NCBI GenBank assembly: GCA_946481445.1
Contig: CAMLOA010000126.1
Span: 1-6,301 of the forward strand
Reading direction: 5' to 3'
DNA from: an uncultured Devosia sp.
Lineage (GTDB): Bacteria > Pseudomonadota > Alphaproteobacteria > Rhizobiales > Devosiaceae
Length of the DNA stretch: 6,301 bases
Below the pieces are notes generated by a model. It was not told the origin of the DNA, did no database searches, and was given only the letters and a program-made list of their open reading frames with translations. A program made the position numbers and the translations under genes. Numbering within the stretch: position 1 is the stretch's first letter; each line of letters begins with the position of its first letter. Positions 1 to 5,312 of this stretch are shown here, piece after piece.

Positions 1-80
1 TGATGGACCGGCCCTATGTGGAGGAACTGGGGCCGGGGGCGACGGGGCGGTATAGTTTCAAGGCAGAGTTTGCCGGGTAG
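1..80 (+). CDS. 3' end of an unidentified gene (partial)
   Basis: The frame starting at base 3 is open to a TAG stop at 78-80. It encodes about 25 residues that begin MDRPYVEELGPG and end RYSFKAEFAG; bases 1-2 belong to the preceding codon. The ATG at base 3 could in principle start a tiny ORF. A continuing gene is likelier, because the frame is open to the window edge and no ribosome-binding site can be seen. The tail is too short to assign a family and I do not recognise it. The gene converges on the dctD-like gene, with about 100 bases between the two stops, so it is probably not part of the same regulon. The frame and coding status are plausible but rest on few residues. Confidence 0.5.
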   Translation, partial: MDRPYVEELGPGATGRYSFKAEFAG

Positions 81-92
81 GGACGGCGGATT

Positions 93-165
93 CACCCCTC
101 ACCCCAGCGCTGCTTGGTCGCTGACGCTCCCGGCGGCACTACCCTCTCCCCTGAGGGGCGAGGGA
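93..165. repeat. GC-rich extragenic palindromic element between convergent genes
   Basis: The gap between the upstream gene's stop and the stop of dctD holds a hairpin. Arms 142-151 and 155-164 (CCCTCTCCCC / GGGGCGAGGG) pair over 10 positions with one mismatch around a 3-base loop. A further C-rich block lies at 93-105 (CACCCCTCACCCC). Read on the minus strand, this gives hairpin, spacer, then a GGGGTGAGGGG block, the same general plan as the two elements between dctB and dctD. It resembles dispersed extragenic repeats of Hyphomicrobiales genomes (inference). There is no T-run on either strand, so it is not a classical intrinsic terminator, although the hairpin could still protect or end both convergent transcripts. 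Confidence 0.55.
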
Positions 166-182
166 GACCATAGCTCCGCGGG

Positions 183-1529
183 TCACCGCCTCACCCCCAG
201 CCGGGCCATTTTCTCGTTCAATGTGCGGCGGGGGACCTGCAGGGCTTCGGTGACGGCAGCGATGGAGTCGTTGTGGCGGGCCAGTTCGGTTTCGATGATG
301 TGTCGCTCATAGGCGGCGACGCGATCGGCCAGGCTCATCGCCGCCGATTGCGGTGGGGCCTTGGGCGAAAGCAGGGTTTCGAGCGAGCGGCCGGACGTGC
401 CCAGGCCGAGCGCGAAGCGTTCGGCGGCCGCCTTGAGCTCGCGCACATTGCCGGGCCAGGGGTGAACCATGAGCGCGTTGATATCGGCCGGGTGCAGGGT
501 CGGCGCCGGGCGATTGAAGCGGCGCGCGGCCTCGCCCAGGAAATGGTGGAACAGCAGCACGCAATCGTCGCCGCGCTCGCGCAAGGGCGGCAGGTGGAGC
601 GTTGCCAGATTCAGCCGGTAGTAGAGGTCGGCGCGGAAGCGGCCGGCCTCGCTTTCGGCGGCCAGGTCCGTCTTGGAGGCGGCCACGATGCGGATGTCGA
701 GCGGGATCTGTTTGTTGGAGCCAACGCGTTCGACGCTACGTTCCTGGATGACGCGCAGGACCTTGGCCTGGGCGAGCAGGGGCATGGATTCGATCTCGTC
801 GAGCAGCAGGGTGCCGCCATTGGCGAACTCGAACTTGCCGATGCGCTTGTCGCGCGCGGAGGTGAAGGCACCGGCCTCATGGCCGAAGAGCTCGCTCTCG
901 ATCAGCTCGGCGGGGATGGCGGCGCAGTTGACCGCGACGAAGGGCCCCTTGGCGCGGGGCGAGAAATCATGAAGGCACCGCGCCACCACTTCCTTGCCGG
1001 TCCCGGTCTCGCCATTGATGATGACATCGGTTGGAATGGTGGCCAGTTCGCGCAAGGTGTGGCGCAGGTCCTCCATCACCCGGGACGAACCGACCAGGCG
1101 CGTGGCCAGCTCGGCTTCGCCCCCGTCGAGGCGGCGGCGCAGGTCGCTCACCTCGCGGCGCAACGCGGCCTGTCCGGCGGCACGGCGGATGGTGGTGACC
1201 AGCTGATCGGGCACATAGGGCTTCTGCAGGAAATCGAAGGCGCCGGCGCGCATCGCCTCGACCGCCATCGGCACGTCGCCATGGCCGGTAATGAGAATGA
1301 CCTCGGCCGCCAGGGCGCGTTCGCGCACGGTGCGCAGCAGGTCTAGACCGGACAGGCCGGGCATGCGCACATCGGTCAGGACGACATCGGGATGGATGTC
1401 ATCGAGCAGGCGCAGGGCTTCGACCGCGCTGGCGGCGACATGGGTGGCAAAGCCGGACAGGCGCAACCACTGCTCGAGCGCGGTGCGCACCATTTCTTCG
1501 TCATCGACGATAAGGACGGACTGGGTCAT
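183..1529 (-). CDS. dctD: DctD-like sigma54-dependent response regulator (NtrC family)
   Basis: This is a 448-residue cytoplasmic transcription activator with the usual three-domain length. Residues 1-120 form a receiver with acidic pair D9/D10, phospho-acceptor D53 (VLTDVRMPG), T81 and K103. Residues about 143-375 are the AAA+ sigma54-activation domain: Walker A GETGTGKE (173-180), L1 loop GAFTSA (220-225), Walker B LLLDEIE (241-247), arginine-rich RFRADLYYRLN (297-307) and WPGNVREL (358-365). Residues about 418-443 form a Fis-type helix-turn-helix (DSIAAVTEALQVPRRTLNEK). Family members use ATP to remodel sigma54 polymerase. The resemblance to rhizobial DctD is strong (HEAGAFT, KRIGKFEFANGGTL). 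The ATG at 1529 is chosen because MTQSVLIVDDEE begins the receiver exactly; the frame is open far upstream, but only as an antisense-GC artefact over dctB. No good Shine-Dalgarno precedes it. GAFTSA replaces the canonical GAFTGA. It lies downstream of dctB, its presumed kinase, and its likely target is tctCBA. Confidence 0.93.
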   Translation of the reverse strand: MTQSVLIVDDEEMVRTALEQWLRLSGFATHVAASAVEALRLLDDIHPDVVLTDVRMPGLSGLDLLRTVRERALAAEVILITGHGDVPMAVEAMRAGAFDFLQKPYVPDQLVTTIRRAAGQAALRREVSDLRRRLDGGEAELATRLVGSSRVMEDLRHTLRELATIPTDVIINGETGTGKEVVARCLHDFSPRAKGPFVAVNCAAIPAELIESELFGHEAGAFTSARDKRIGKFEFANGGTLLLDEIESMPLLAQAKVLRVIQERSVERVGSNKQIPLDIRIVAASKTDLAAESEAGRFRADLYYRLNLATLHLPPLRERGDDCVLLFHHFLGEAARRFNRPAPTLHPADINALMVHPWPGNVRELKAAAERFALGLGTSGRSLETLLSPKAPPQSAAMSLADRVAAYERHIIETELARHNDSIAAVTEALQVPRRTLNEKMARLGVRR

Positions 1530-1589
1530 GCGGGTGCTTGTTGGTGCGTGGAGGTGGATCGGCGCTTTGAGGGCGTGACTGACCACCAG

Positions 1590-1636
1590 ACGGCACCTCC
1601 CCCTTGATGGGGGAGGGTGGGAGGGGGTGATGGGAG
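1590..1636 (+). repeat. Extragenic palindromic repeat, copy 1 (dctD-proximal)
   Basis: Arms 1596-1603 and 1609-1616 (CCTCCCCC / GGGGGAGG) pair perfectly around a TTGAT loop. They are followed by a G-rich tail, GTGGGAGGGGGTGAT (1617-1631). This is a short hairpin-plus-tail element in the 187-base space between dctB and dctD. The second copy lies about 20 bases further on in the opposite orientation. It is not part of either protein. Confidence 0.65.
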
Positions 1637-1650
1637 CCTGGATATCAGTG

Positions 1651-1696
1651 CCGCCCCCCTCCCTTGATCCCTCCCCACAGAGGGGGAGGGTGTCGA
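1651..1696 (-). repeat. Extragenic palindromic repeat, copy 2, inverted relative to copy 1
   Basis: Arms 1669-1676 and 1683-1690 (CCCTCCCC / GGGGAGGG) pair perfectly around a 6-base loop. Read on the minus strand, the order is ACCCTCCCCCTC, loop, GGGGAGGG, then GGGAGGGGGG. This matches the hairpin-plus-G-tail order of copy 1, so the two copies form a tail-to-tail inverted pair. Together they occupy most of the dctB-dctD gap and would be transcribed within a dctB-dctD mRNA. They could form strong RNA structure and lower dctD expression relative to dctB (inference). Confidence 0.6.
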
Positions 1697-1716
1697 CTGA
1701 AGCTCCGGTGGAAAGC

Positions 1717-3600
1717 TCATGGGAGATGGACTTGGGTGGGAGATGGAGGAAGCTTCGCGCCGCCTGCCAGCGGCAGCCGCACGGTGAAGGTGCTGCCCTT
1801 GCCGGGGGTGCTGGCGACAGTGATGGCGCCGCCGATATCGCGCACCAGGCCATAGGAGATGGAGAGGCCCAGGCCCAGTCCGCGGCCGGCCTCCTTGGTG
1901 GAATAGAAGGGGTCGAACAGGTTCGCCAGTTCGCCCTCCGGTATGCCCGATCCGGTATCTGACACGGCGACCTCGACGCTGCCCGGGCGCCTGGATATGC
2001 CGATGGAGAGCACGCGGATGGCGGCATGCTCCATGGCGTCGGCGGCGTTGGCGACAAGGTTGATGAAGACCTGTTCGAGATGCACCGGATTGCCGGTGAC
2101 GACGACCTGGCCGCGATGGCGGGAATATTCCACGTCGATGCCGAAGGCCTTGAGCTTGTGGTCGACCAGATCGAGGGCATTGGCGAGCACCTGGCCGAGA
2201 TCGGCCTGCATCTCGATACGGGTTTCCTTGCGGGCAAAGGTCTTGAGGTGGCCGGTGAGTGCGGCCAGGCGATCCACCACGCGATCCATCGTGGAGAGGA
2301 TGGCGCCGATCTCGGTATCCTGCCGGTGGGCCGCGACGAGCTTGGCACTGGCAATATGGGTGGTGAGGGCGGCAACCGGCTGGCTCACTTCGTGCGCGAC
2401 CCCGGCCAGGGCCTGGCCGAGGCTGGCCATCTTGGCCGCCTGGACAAGGCCGGCCTGCGCCTCGCGCTCGGCCTTCTCGGCGCGGATGCGCTCGGCGATT
2501 TCCTCGCGCAGGGCGGCATTGGCGACATGCAGATCCTCGGTACGCTCGGCGACGCGCTGCTCGAGCCGCTCATGGTCGGCCAGGCGCTGGGCGATGATGC
2601 GGCGGCGCTGCACCAGCAGCACGACGATGAGCAGCAGGGCGGCGGCGCCCAGGCCGGCGGCGGCCGCGGCAGTCCATGCGCCGCCATAGAGCGGAGCGAG
2701 CGGGGTGAAAGACAGCAATTGCCAGCCATGCTTGGGCAGGCGCAGCTGCTGCAGCACGAAATAGCCCGAGGTCTCGGGATCGGTGCCGGCGAGGAGGGCG
2801 AATTCGGCACCGCGGGACTGCCAGCGGTCGGTGATGATGCCGGCATTGTCGATGCCGTTCTCGCCATAGCGCTGCTGGGTGGAGACGGCCTCGACACGGG
2901 ACAGCGGAATGGTCTGCAGTGGCCGGTAGCGCCAGTCGGGGCGGGTGGAGAGAATGACGACGTCATTGACATCGACAATGCCGATCAACTCGCCCGACCG
3001 CCACCAGGCCGCTTCGATCTCGCCCAGGTTGATCTTGGTGACCGCGACGCCCAGCGGCCCATTGGGCCCATCAACGCGCTGGGAGAGAAAATAGCCCGGG
3101 ACATTGGTGGAGATGCCGAAGGCATAATAGTCGGCTCGGCCGCGTTGCATGGCTTCGGCGAAATAGGGCCGGAACGAGTAATTGGTCCCCACCAGGCTGG
3201 TCAGCGTCCACCAGTTGCTGGCGGCCACGACCGATCCATCCCCGGCCATGAGGAAGATTTCGCCCGCCCCGGCAGTTTCATTGAGCTTGGAAAGGAAGCC
3301 ATTGGCGGCGTCGATGGCGGCGGGGTCACCGGCATTGGCCAGGGCCGTGCGGGTTTCGCGGGCCTGGGAGATGGCGACCGGCAGGTAGTGGTAGCGTTCG
3401 ATGATGGCCTCGAGCGTCCGCTCGAACAGGGCCAGGCGGCGCTGCGCCTGCTCCTGGGTATCACGGATGGTGGCATTAAGGGTTGCCTCGAAGGCCACCC
3501 AGCCAACAGCGACGACGACGAGAAGACCTGCGGCGGCGGCGGCCATGTGGCGGCGGTCGAACCAGTTTCGCAGGGTCGCCGATATCGTCACCTTGGCCAT
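1717..3600 (-). CDS. dctB: DctB-like C4-dicarboxylate/carboxylate sensor histidine kinase
   Basis: This is a 627-residue inner-membrane kinase. Residues 1-18 are a short basic cytoplasmic head. A first membrane helix spans about 19-38 and a second about 308-331. The roughly 270-residue periplasmic domain between them carries YSFRPYFAEAMQRG (141-154) and the tract from YYAFG to VPGYFLSQRV (158-176), typical of the double-PAS (dCache) sensor of DctB. A linker at 332-385, probably coiled coil, leads to the dimerisation/phospho-acceptor box AGVAHEVSQP (399-408, H403), N-box NLVANAADAM (514-523), G1 SDTGSGIP (547-554), F-box LFDPFYSTK (561-569) and G2 GRGLGLGLS (572-580). All catalytic boxes look intact. 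The usual DctB H-box is HEINQP, here HEVSQP. In the family, this sensor detects periplasmic C4-dicarboxylates and phosphorylates DctD; the true ligand here may instead be a TTT substrate. An in-frame stop lies about 12 codons upstream of the chosen ATG, so the start can move little; GTG at 3591 is an alternative. Confidence 0.92.
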   Translation of the reverse strand: MAKVTISATLRNWFDRRHMAAAAAGLLVVVAVGWVAFEATLNATIRDTQEQAQRRLALFERTLEAIIERYHYLPVAISQARETRTALANAGDPAAIDAANGFLSKLNETAGAGEIFLMAGDGSVVAASNWWTLTSLVGTNYSFRPYFAEAMQRGRADYYAFGISTNVPGYFLSQRVDGPNGPLGVAVTKINLGEIEAAWWRSGELIGIVDVNDVVILSTRPDWRYRPLQTIPLSRVEAVSTQQRYGENGIDNAGIITDRWQSRGAEFALLAGTDPETSGYFVLQQLRLPKHGWQLLSFTPLAPLYGGAWTAAAAAGLGAAALLLIVVLLVQRRRIIAQRLADHERLEQRVAERTEDLHVANAALREEIAERIRAEKAEREAQAGLVQAAKMASLGQALAGVAHEVSQPVAALTTHIASAKLVAAHRQDTEIGAILSTMDRVVDRLAALTGHLKTFARKETRIEMQADLGQVLANALDLVDHKLKAFGIDVEYSRHRGQVVVTGNPVHLEQVFINLVANAADAMEHAAIRVLSIGISRRPGSVEVAVSDTGSGIPEGELANLFDPFYSTKEAGRGLGLGLSISYGLVRDIGGAITVASTPGKGSTFTVRLPLAGGAKLPPSPTQVHLP

Positions 3601-3612
3601 CTCCAGGACCGA

Positions 3613-3630
3613 TCGGCAAGAAATTGCCGA
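3613..3630. promoter_or_regulatory. Distal putative DctD binding site (upstream activating sequence)
   Basis: This is a perfect inverted repeat with 7-bp arms, TCGGCAA-GAAA-TTGCCGA. Its core, GCAAGAAATTGC (3616-3627), shares the pattern GCAAGNNNTTGC with the repeat 33 bp downstream. Its centre is about 120 bp upstream of the predicted tctC start, within the usual range for enhancer sites of sigma54 activators. It ends only 13 bases from the dctB start, so binding here could also repress dctB. Assignment to DctD is inference from position and from the neighbouring gene. Confidence 0.55.
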
Positions 3631-3648
3631 AGTTCAGGCCGATCACCA

Positions 3649-3660
3649 GCAAGTTCTTGC
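3649..3660. promoter_or_regulatory. Proximal putative DctD binding site (upstream activating sequence)
   Basis: GCAAGTTCTTGC is an inverted repeat of two 5-bp arms around TT. It matches the core of the distal repeat at 9 of 12 positions. The centres are 33 bp apart, about three helical turns, which suits two activator dimers on one DNA face. The centre is about 87 bp upstream of the predicted tctC transcription start. Confidence 0.55.
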
Positions 3661-3714
3661 CCATTTCCGACGCAAACTCAAGAAAATTGGCATATCAGCC
3701 TTGCATTAGGCGCG

Positions 3715-3730
3715 TGGCACGCAGCTTGCA
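3715..3730 (+). promoter_or_regulatory. Sigma54 (-24/-12) promoter of tctCBA
   Basis: TGGCACGCAGCTTGCA matches every defined position of the sigma54 consensus TGGCACGNNNNTTGCW, with GG and GC exactly 10 bases apart. Transcription should start near 3741, giving an untranslated leader of about 49 bases before tctC. An NtrC-family activator (dctD) in the same window and two enhancer-like repeats upstream support it. The sequence match itself is direct; its use in the cell is inferred. Confidence 0.9.
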
Positions 3731-3776
3731 TTGCAGCAGCCGACCCCCGGGAGGACTACCGGGATCGAAAGCAAAT

Positions 3777-3783
3777 GGGAGGA
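3777..3783 (+). promoter_or_regulatory. Ribosome-binding site of tctC
   Basis: GGGAGGA is a strong Shine-Dalgarno sequence placed 6 bases before the ATG at 3790. It fixes the tctC start, which also begins exactly at the signal peptide. This fits the high expression expected of a periplasmic binding protein. Confidence 0.85.
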
Positions 3784-3789
3784 CAATCA

Positions 3790-4773
3790 ATGAAGACCAT
3801 CGTCAAGATTCTGGCTGCGGGCCTGGTTGCCGGATCGGCGCTGAGCGCCGTCGCCGTCATGGCACAGGACTATCCGAACCAGCCGGTGACGATCGTGGTA
3901 CCCTTCTCGGCCGGCGGCCCCACCGATACGGTGACGCGCCTGGTCGCGGCGGCAATGAGCGAGGACCTGGGACAGCAGGTGGTGGTGCAGAATGTGGGTG
4001 GCGCCGGCGGTACGCTGGGCGCCGGCCAGGTCGCGGCCGCACCGAACGATGGCTATACGCTGCTGCTGCACCATATCGGCATGTCGACCGCCCCGGCGCT
4101 CTATGCCAGCCTGCCCTATGATCCGATGACCGACTTCGCCCCGATCGGGCTGGTCACCGAAGTGCCGATGACCATCGTGGCGCGCAAGGATTTCGAGCCG
4201 ACGACGCTCGAGGACCTGATCGCCCATGTGAAGGCCAATGGCGAAGACATCACTTACGCCAATGCCGGTATCGGCGCCGCCAGCCAGCTGTGCGGCATGC
4301 TGTTCATGGATGCGCTGGATACCAAGATGACCGAAGTGCCCTACCAGGGTACGGGTCCGGCCATGACCGACCTGCTCGGCGGCCAGATCGACATGATGTG
4401 CGACCAGACCACCAACACGACCAGCCAGATCCAGGCCGGGGAAATCAAGGCTTATGCCGTGACCACCTCGGCGCGCATTCCGGTCCTGCCGGACGTGCCG
4501 ACCATGGCCGAAGGCGGCGTCGAGAATTTCGAGCTGGCCATCTGGCACGGCCTGTATGCTCCCGCCGGTACCGACCAGGCCATCATCGACCGCCTGTCGG
4601 CATCGCTGCAGAAGGCCCTCGCCGACGAGACAGTCGGCAATAGCTTTGCCGAACTGGGCACCTATCCGGTGCAGGCCAGCGAGGCGACCCCGTCTGCCCT
4701 GGCGCAGAAGCTCGAGGGCCAGATCGCCCTGTGGGCCGAAGTGATCAAGGCCGCCGGCGTCTCGGCGCAGTAA
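3790..4773 (+). CDS. tctC: TTT transporter periplasmic substrate-binding protein (TctC/Bug family)
   Basis: This 327-residue exported protein captures the carboxylate for the TctAB membrane complex. Residues 1-25 are a signal peptide: basic MKTIVK, hydrophobic core, and probable signal peptidase I cleavage after VMA before QDYP. The mature protein opens with the Bug-family signature QPVTIVVPFSAGGPTDTVTR (31-50), then NVGGAGGTLGAG (68-79) and PNDGYTLLL (85-93). Later it has YANAGIGAASQLCG (156-169), VPYQGTGPAMTDLLGGQIDMMCDQ (183-206), LPDVPTMAEGG (233-243) and WHGLYAPAGT (252-261). All are typical of the family, which has about 320-330 residues. The substrate cannot be read from sequence: Bug proteins bind citrate, other tri- and dicarboxylates, aromatic acids and other ligands. 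The mature protein has two cysteines, C168 and C204. It is first in the tctCBA order, behind a consensus sigma54 promoter. The family call is very secure; the substrate is not. Confidence 0.95.
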   Translation: MKTIVKILAAGLVAGSALSAVAVMAQDYPNQPVTIVVPFSAGGPTDTVTRLVAAAMSEDLGQQVVVQNVGGAGGTLGAGQVAAAPNDGYTLLLHHIGMSTAPALYASLPYDPMTDFAPIGLVTEVPMTIVARKDFEPTTLEDLIAHVKANGEDITYANAGIGAASQLCGMLFMDALDTKMTEVPYQGTGPAMTDLLGGQIDMMCDQTTNTTSQIQAGEIKAYAVTTSARIPVLPDVPTMAEGGVENFELAIWHGLYAPAGTDQAIIDRLSASLQKALADETVGNSFAELGTYPVQASEATPSALAQKLEGQIALWAEVIKAAGVSAQ

Positions 4774-4793
4774 GCGGCCGGACAGGCAAGCAT

Positions 4794-4821
4794 GAACCCC
4801 CGGCCTGCAGGCCGGGGGTTC
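4794..4821. terminator. 28-bp perfect palindrome (hairpin) between tctC and tctB
   Basis: A perfect inverted repeat with no mismatch and no natural loop is centred between 4807 and 4808 (left arm GAACCCCCGGCCTG). In RNA it would form a very stable stem of about 12 bp with a 4-base loop. No T-run follows (the next bases are GGTACAGGGG), so it is not a standard intrinsic terminator. It sits 21 bases after the tctC stop and 19 bases before the tctB start. Hairpins here are common in binding-protein transporter operons, where they attenuate read-through or protect the upstream mRNA's 3' end so that the binding protein is made in excess. A protein-binding operator is a less likely alternative. Confidence 0.7.
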
Positions 4822-4827
4822 GGTACA

Positions 4828-4835
4828 GGGGAGGG
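4828..4835 (+). promoter_or_regulatory. Ribosome-binding site of tctB
   Basis: GGGGAGGG lies 5 bases before the ATG at 4841, just beyond the intergenic palindrome. It supports that ATG as the start. Confidence 0.75.
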
Positions 4836-4840
4836 ACACA

Positions 4841-5302
4841 ATGGCACTCAATGCGTCGCGCAACGACCTGGCCTCGGGAGCGCTCTTTGTCGCCCTGGGC
4901 GGCTATTTTGCGCTGGAAGCCATGAAATACGAGTTCGGCACGCCGTTCCGCATGGGCCCGGGCTTCATGCCCGTGGTGCTGGGCGGCGTGTTGGTGGCAC
5001 TGGGCGTGGCCGTCGCGGCCAAGGGGATCGGCAAGCCTGACGAGGATGCACCGGCGCCCTGGCCGTGGCGCGGCATCGTGCTGGTCCTGGGCACGATCCT
5101 GTTCTTCGCGGCCACGATACGGGGGCTCGGCTTCATCCCGGTCGTGCTGATCGCCGGCTTTGCCACCGCCTTGTCGAGCACGCGCAACTCGGTGCTGTCG
5201 GCGCTGGTGATCACGGTCGGCCTTTGCGTGCTGTGCATGCTGATCTTCGTGGTCGGGCTGGGGCTGCTGGTGCCCTGGTTCGGCCCGTGGCTGCGCTTCT
5301 AG
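4841..5302 (+). CDS. tctB: TTT transporter small membrane subunit (TctB family)
   Basis: This is a 153-residue, strongly hydrophobic inner-membrane protein. Probable membrane helices lie at about 9-28, 42-62, 77-95, 98-112 and 117-146; the last stretch is long enough that topology is uncertain, and TctB proteins usually have four helices. The family mark FRMGPGFMPVVLGG (36-49) follows the first helix, and a charged, proline-rich loop KGIGKPDEDAPAPWPW (61-76) separates the two halves. TctB is poorly conserved in sequence, so the call rests on this motif, its size and its place between tctC and tctA. It is thought to assist TctA in cation-coupled uptake of the ligand delivered by TctC. The stop codon overlaps the tctA ribosome-binding site, and tctA starts 10 bases later, indicating coupled translation. 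Confidence 0.88.
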   Translation: MALNASRNDLASGALFVALGGYFALEAMKYEFGTPFRMGPGFMPVVLGGVLVALGVAVAAKGIGKPDEDAPAPWPWRGIVLVLGTILFFAATIRGLGFIPVVLIAGFATALSSTRNSVLSALVITVGLCVLCMLIFVVGLGLLVPWFGPWLRF

Positions 5303-5305
5303 GAG
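5301..5305 (+). promoter_or_regulatory. Ribosome-binding site of tctA, overlapping the tctB stop
   Basis: AGGAG shares its AG with the TAG stop of tctB (5300-5302) and stands 7 bases before the tctA ATG at 5313. The overlap suggests translational coupling, giving matched amounts of the two membrane subunits. Confidence 0.7.
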
Positions 5306-5312
5306 CACCGAA

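Noticed and set aside
273..1346. A 357-codon plus-strand frame opposite dctD
   Set aside because: It is a mirror frame of a GC-rich gene, with repetitive G/A/E/Q composition and no recognisable motif; the minus strand carries intact receiver and AAA+ domains.
1530..2375. An upstream extension of the dctD frame (282 codons) that would overlap dctB
   Set aside because: The extension is rich in P, S, A and R and is antisense-like in composition, and the receiver domain starts exactly at the ATG at 1529. The kinase frame over the same bases has every histidine-kinase motif.
3615..3629. A minus-strand GGCAATTTCTTGC at the distal repeat read as a sigma54 promoter for dctB
   Set aside because: GG and GC are 9 bases apart rather than 10, and the site is too close to the dctB start.
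3674..3692. A possible IHF site (TCAAGAAAATTG) between the enhancers and the promoter
   Set aside because: It has one base too many between TCAA and TTG and a mismatch before TCAA. DNA bending may still occur there, but the consensus is not met.
3688..3706. A second TTGGCA...TTGCA sigma54-like site upstream of the main promoter
   Set aside because: The GG and GC elements are 12 bases apart instead of 10, a spacing sigma54 does not normally accept. The perfect site lies about 25 bases downstream.
3746..3763. A small leader hairpin (CCCGG / CCGGG, 8-base loop) in the tctC 5' leader
   Set aside because: Five-bp arms are easily met by chance at this GC content, and it does not cover the ribosome-binding site; no riboswitch or attenuator pattern could be supported.
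2026..4773. A 915-codon plus-strand open frame that ends with the whole of tctC
   Set aside because: The first about 590 codons are antisense to dctB and the control region and read as low-complexity G/A/D/L-rich sequence with no recognisable domain. The tctC signal peptide, ribosome-binding site and sigma54 promoter all support a start at 3790. Long antisense frames are expected at this GC content.
3787..4863. A 358-codon minus-strand frame opposite tctC
   Set aside because: It is rich in H, G and R as expected for the complement of a GC-rich coding region; the plus strand encodes a complete Bug-family protein.
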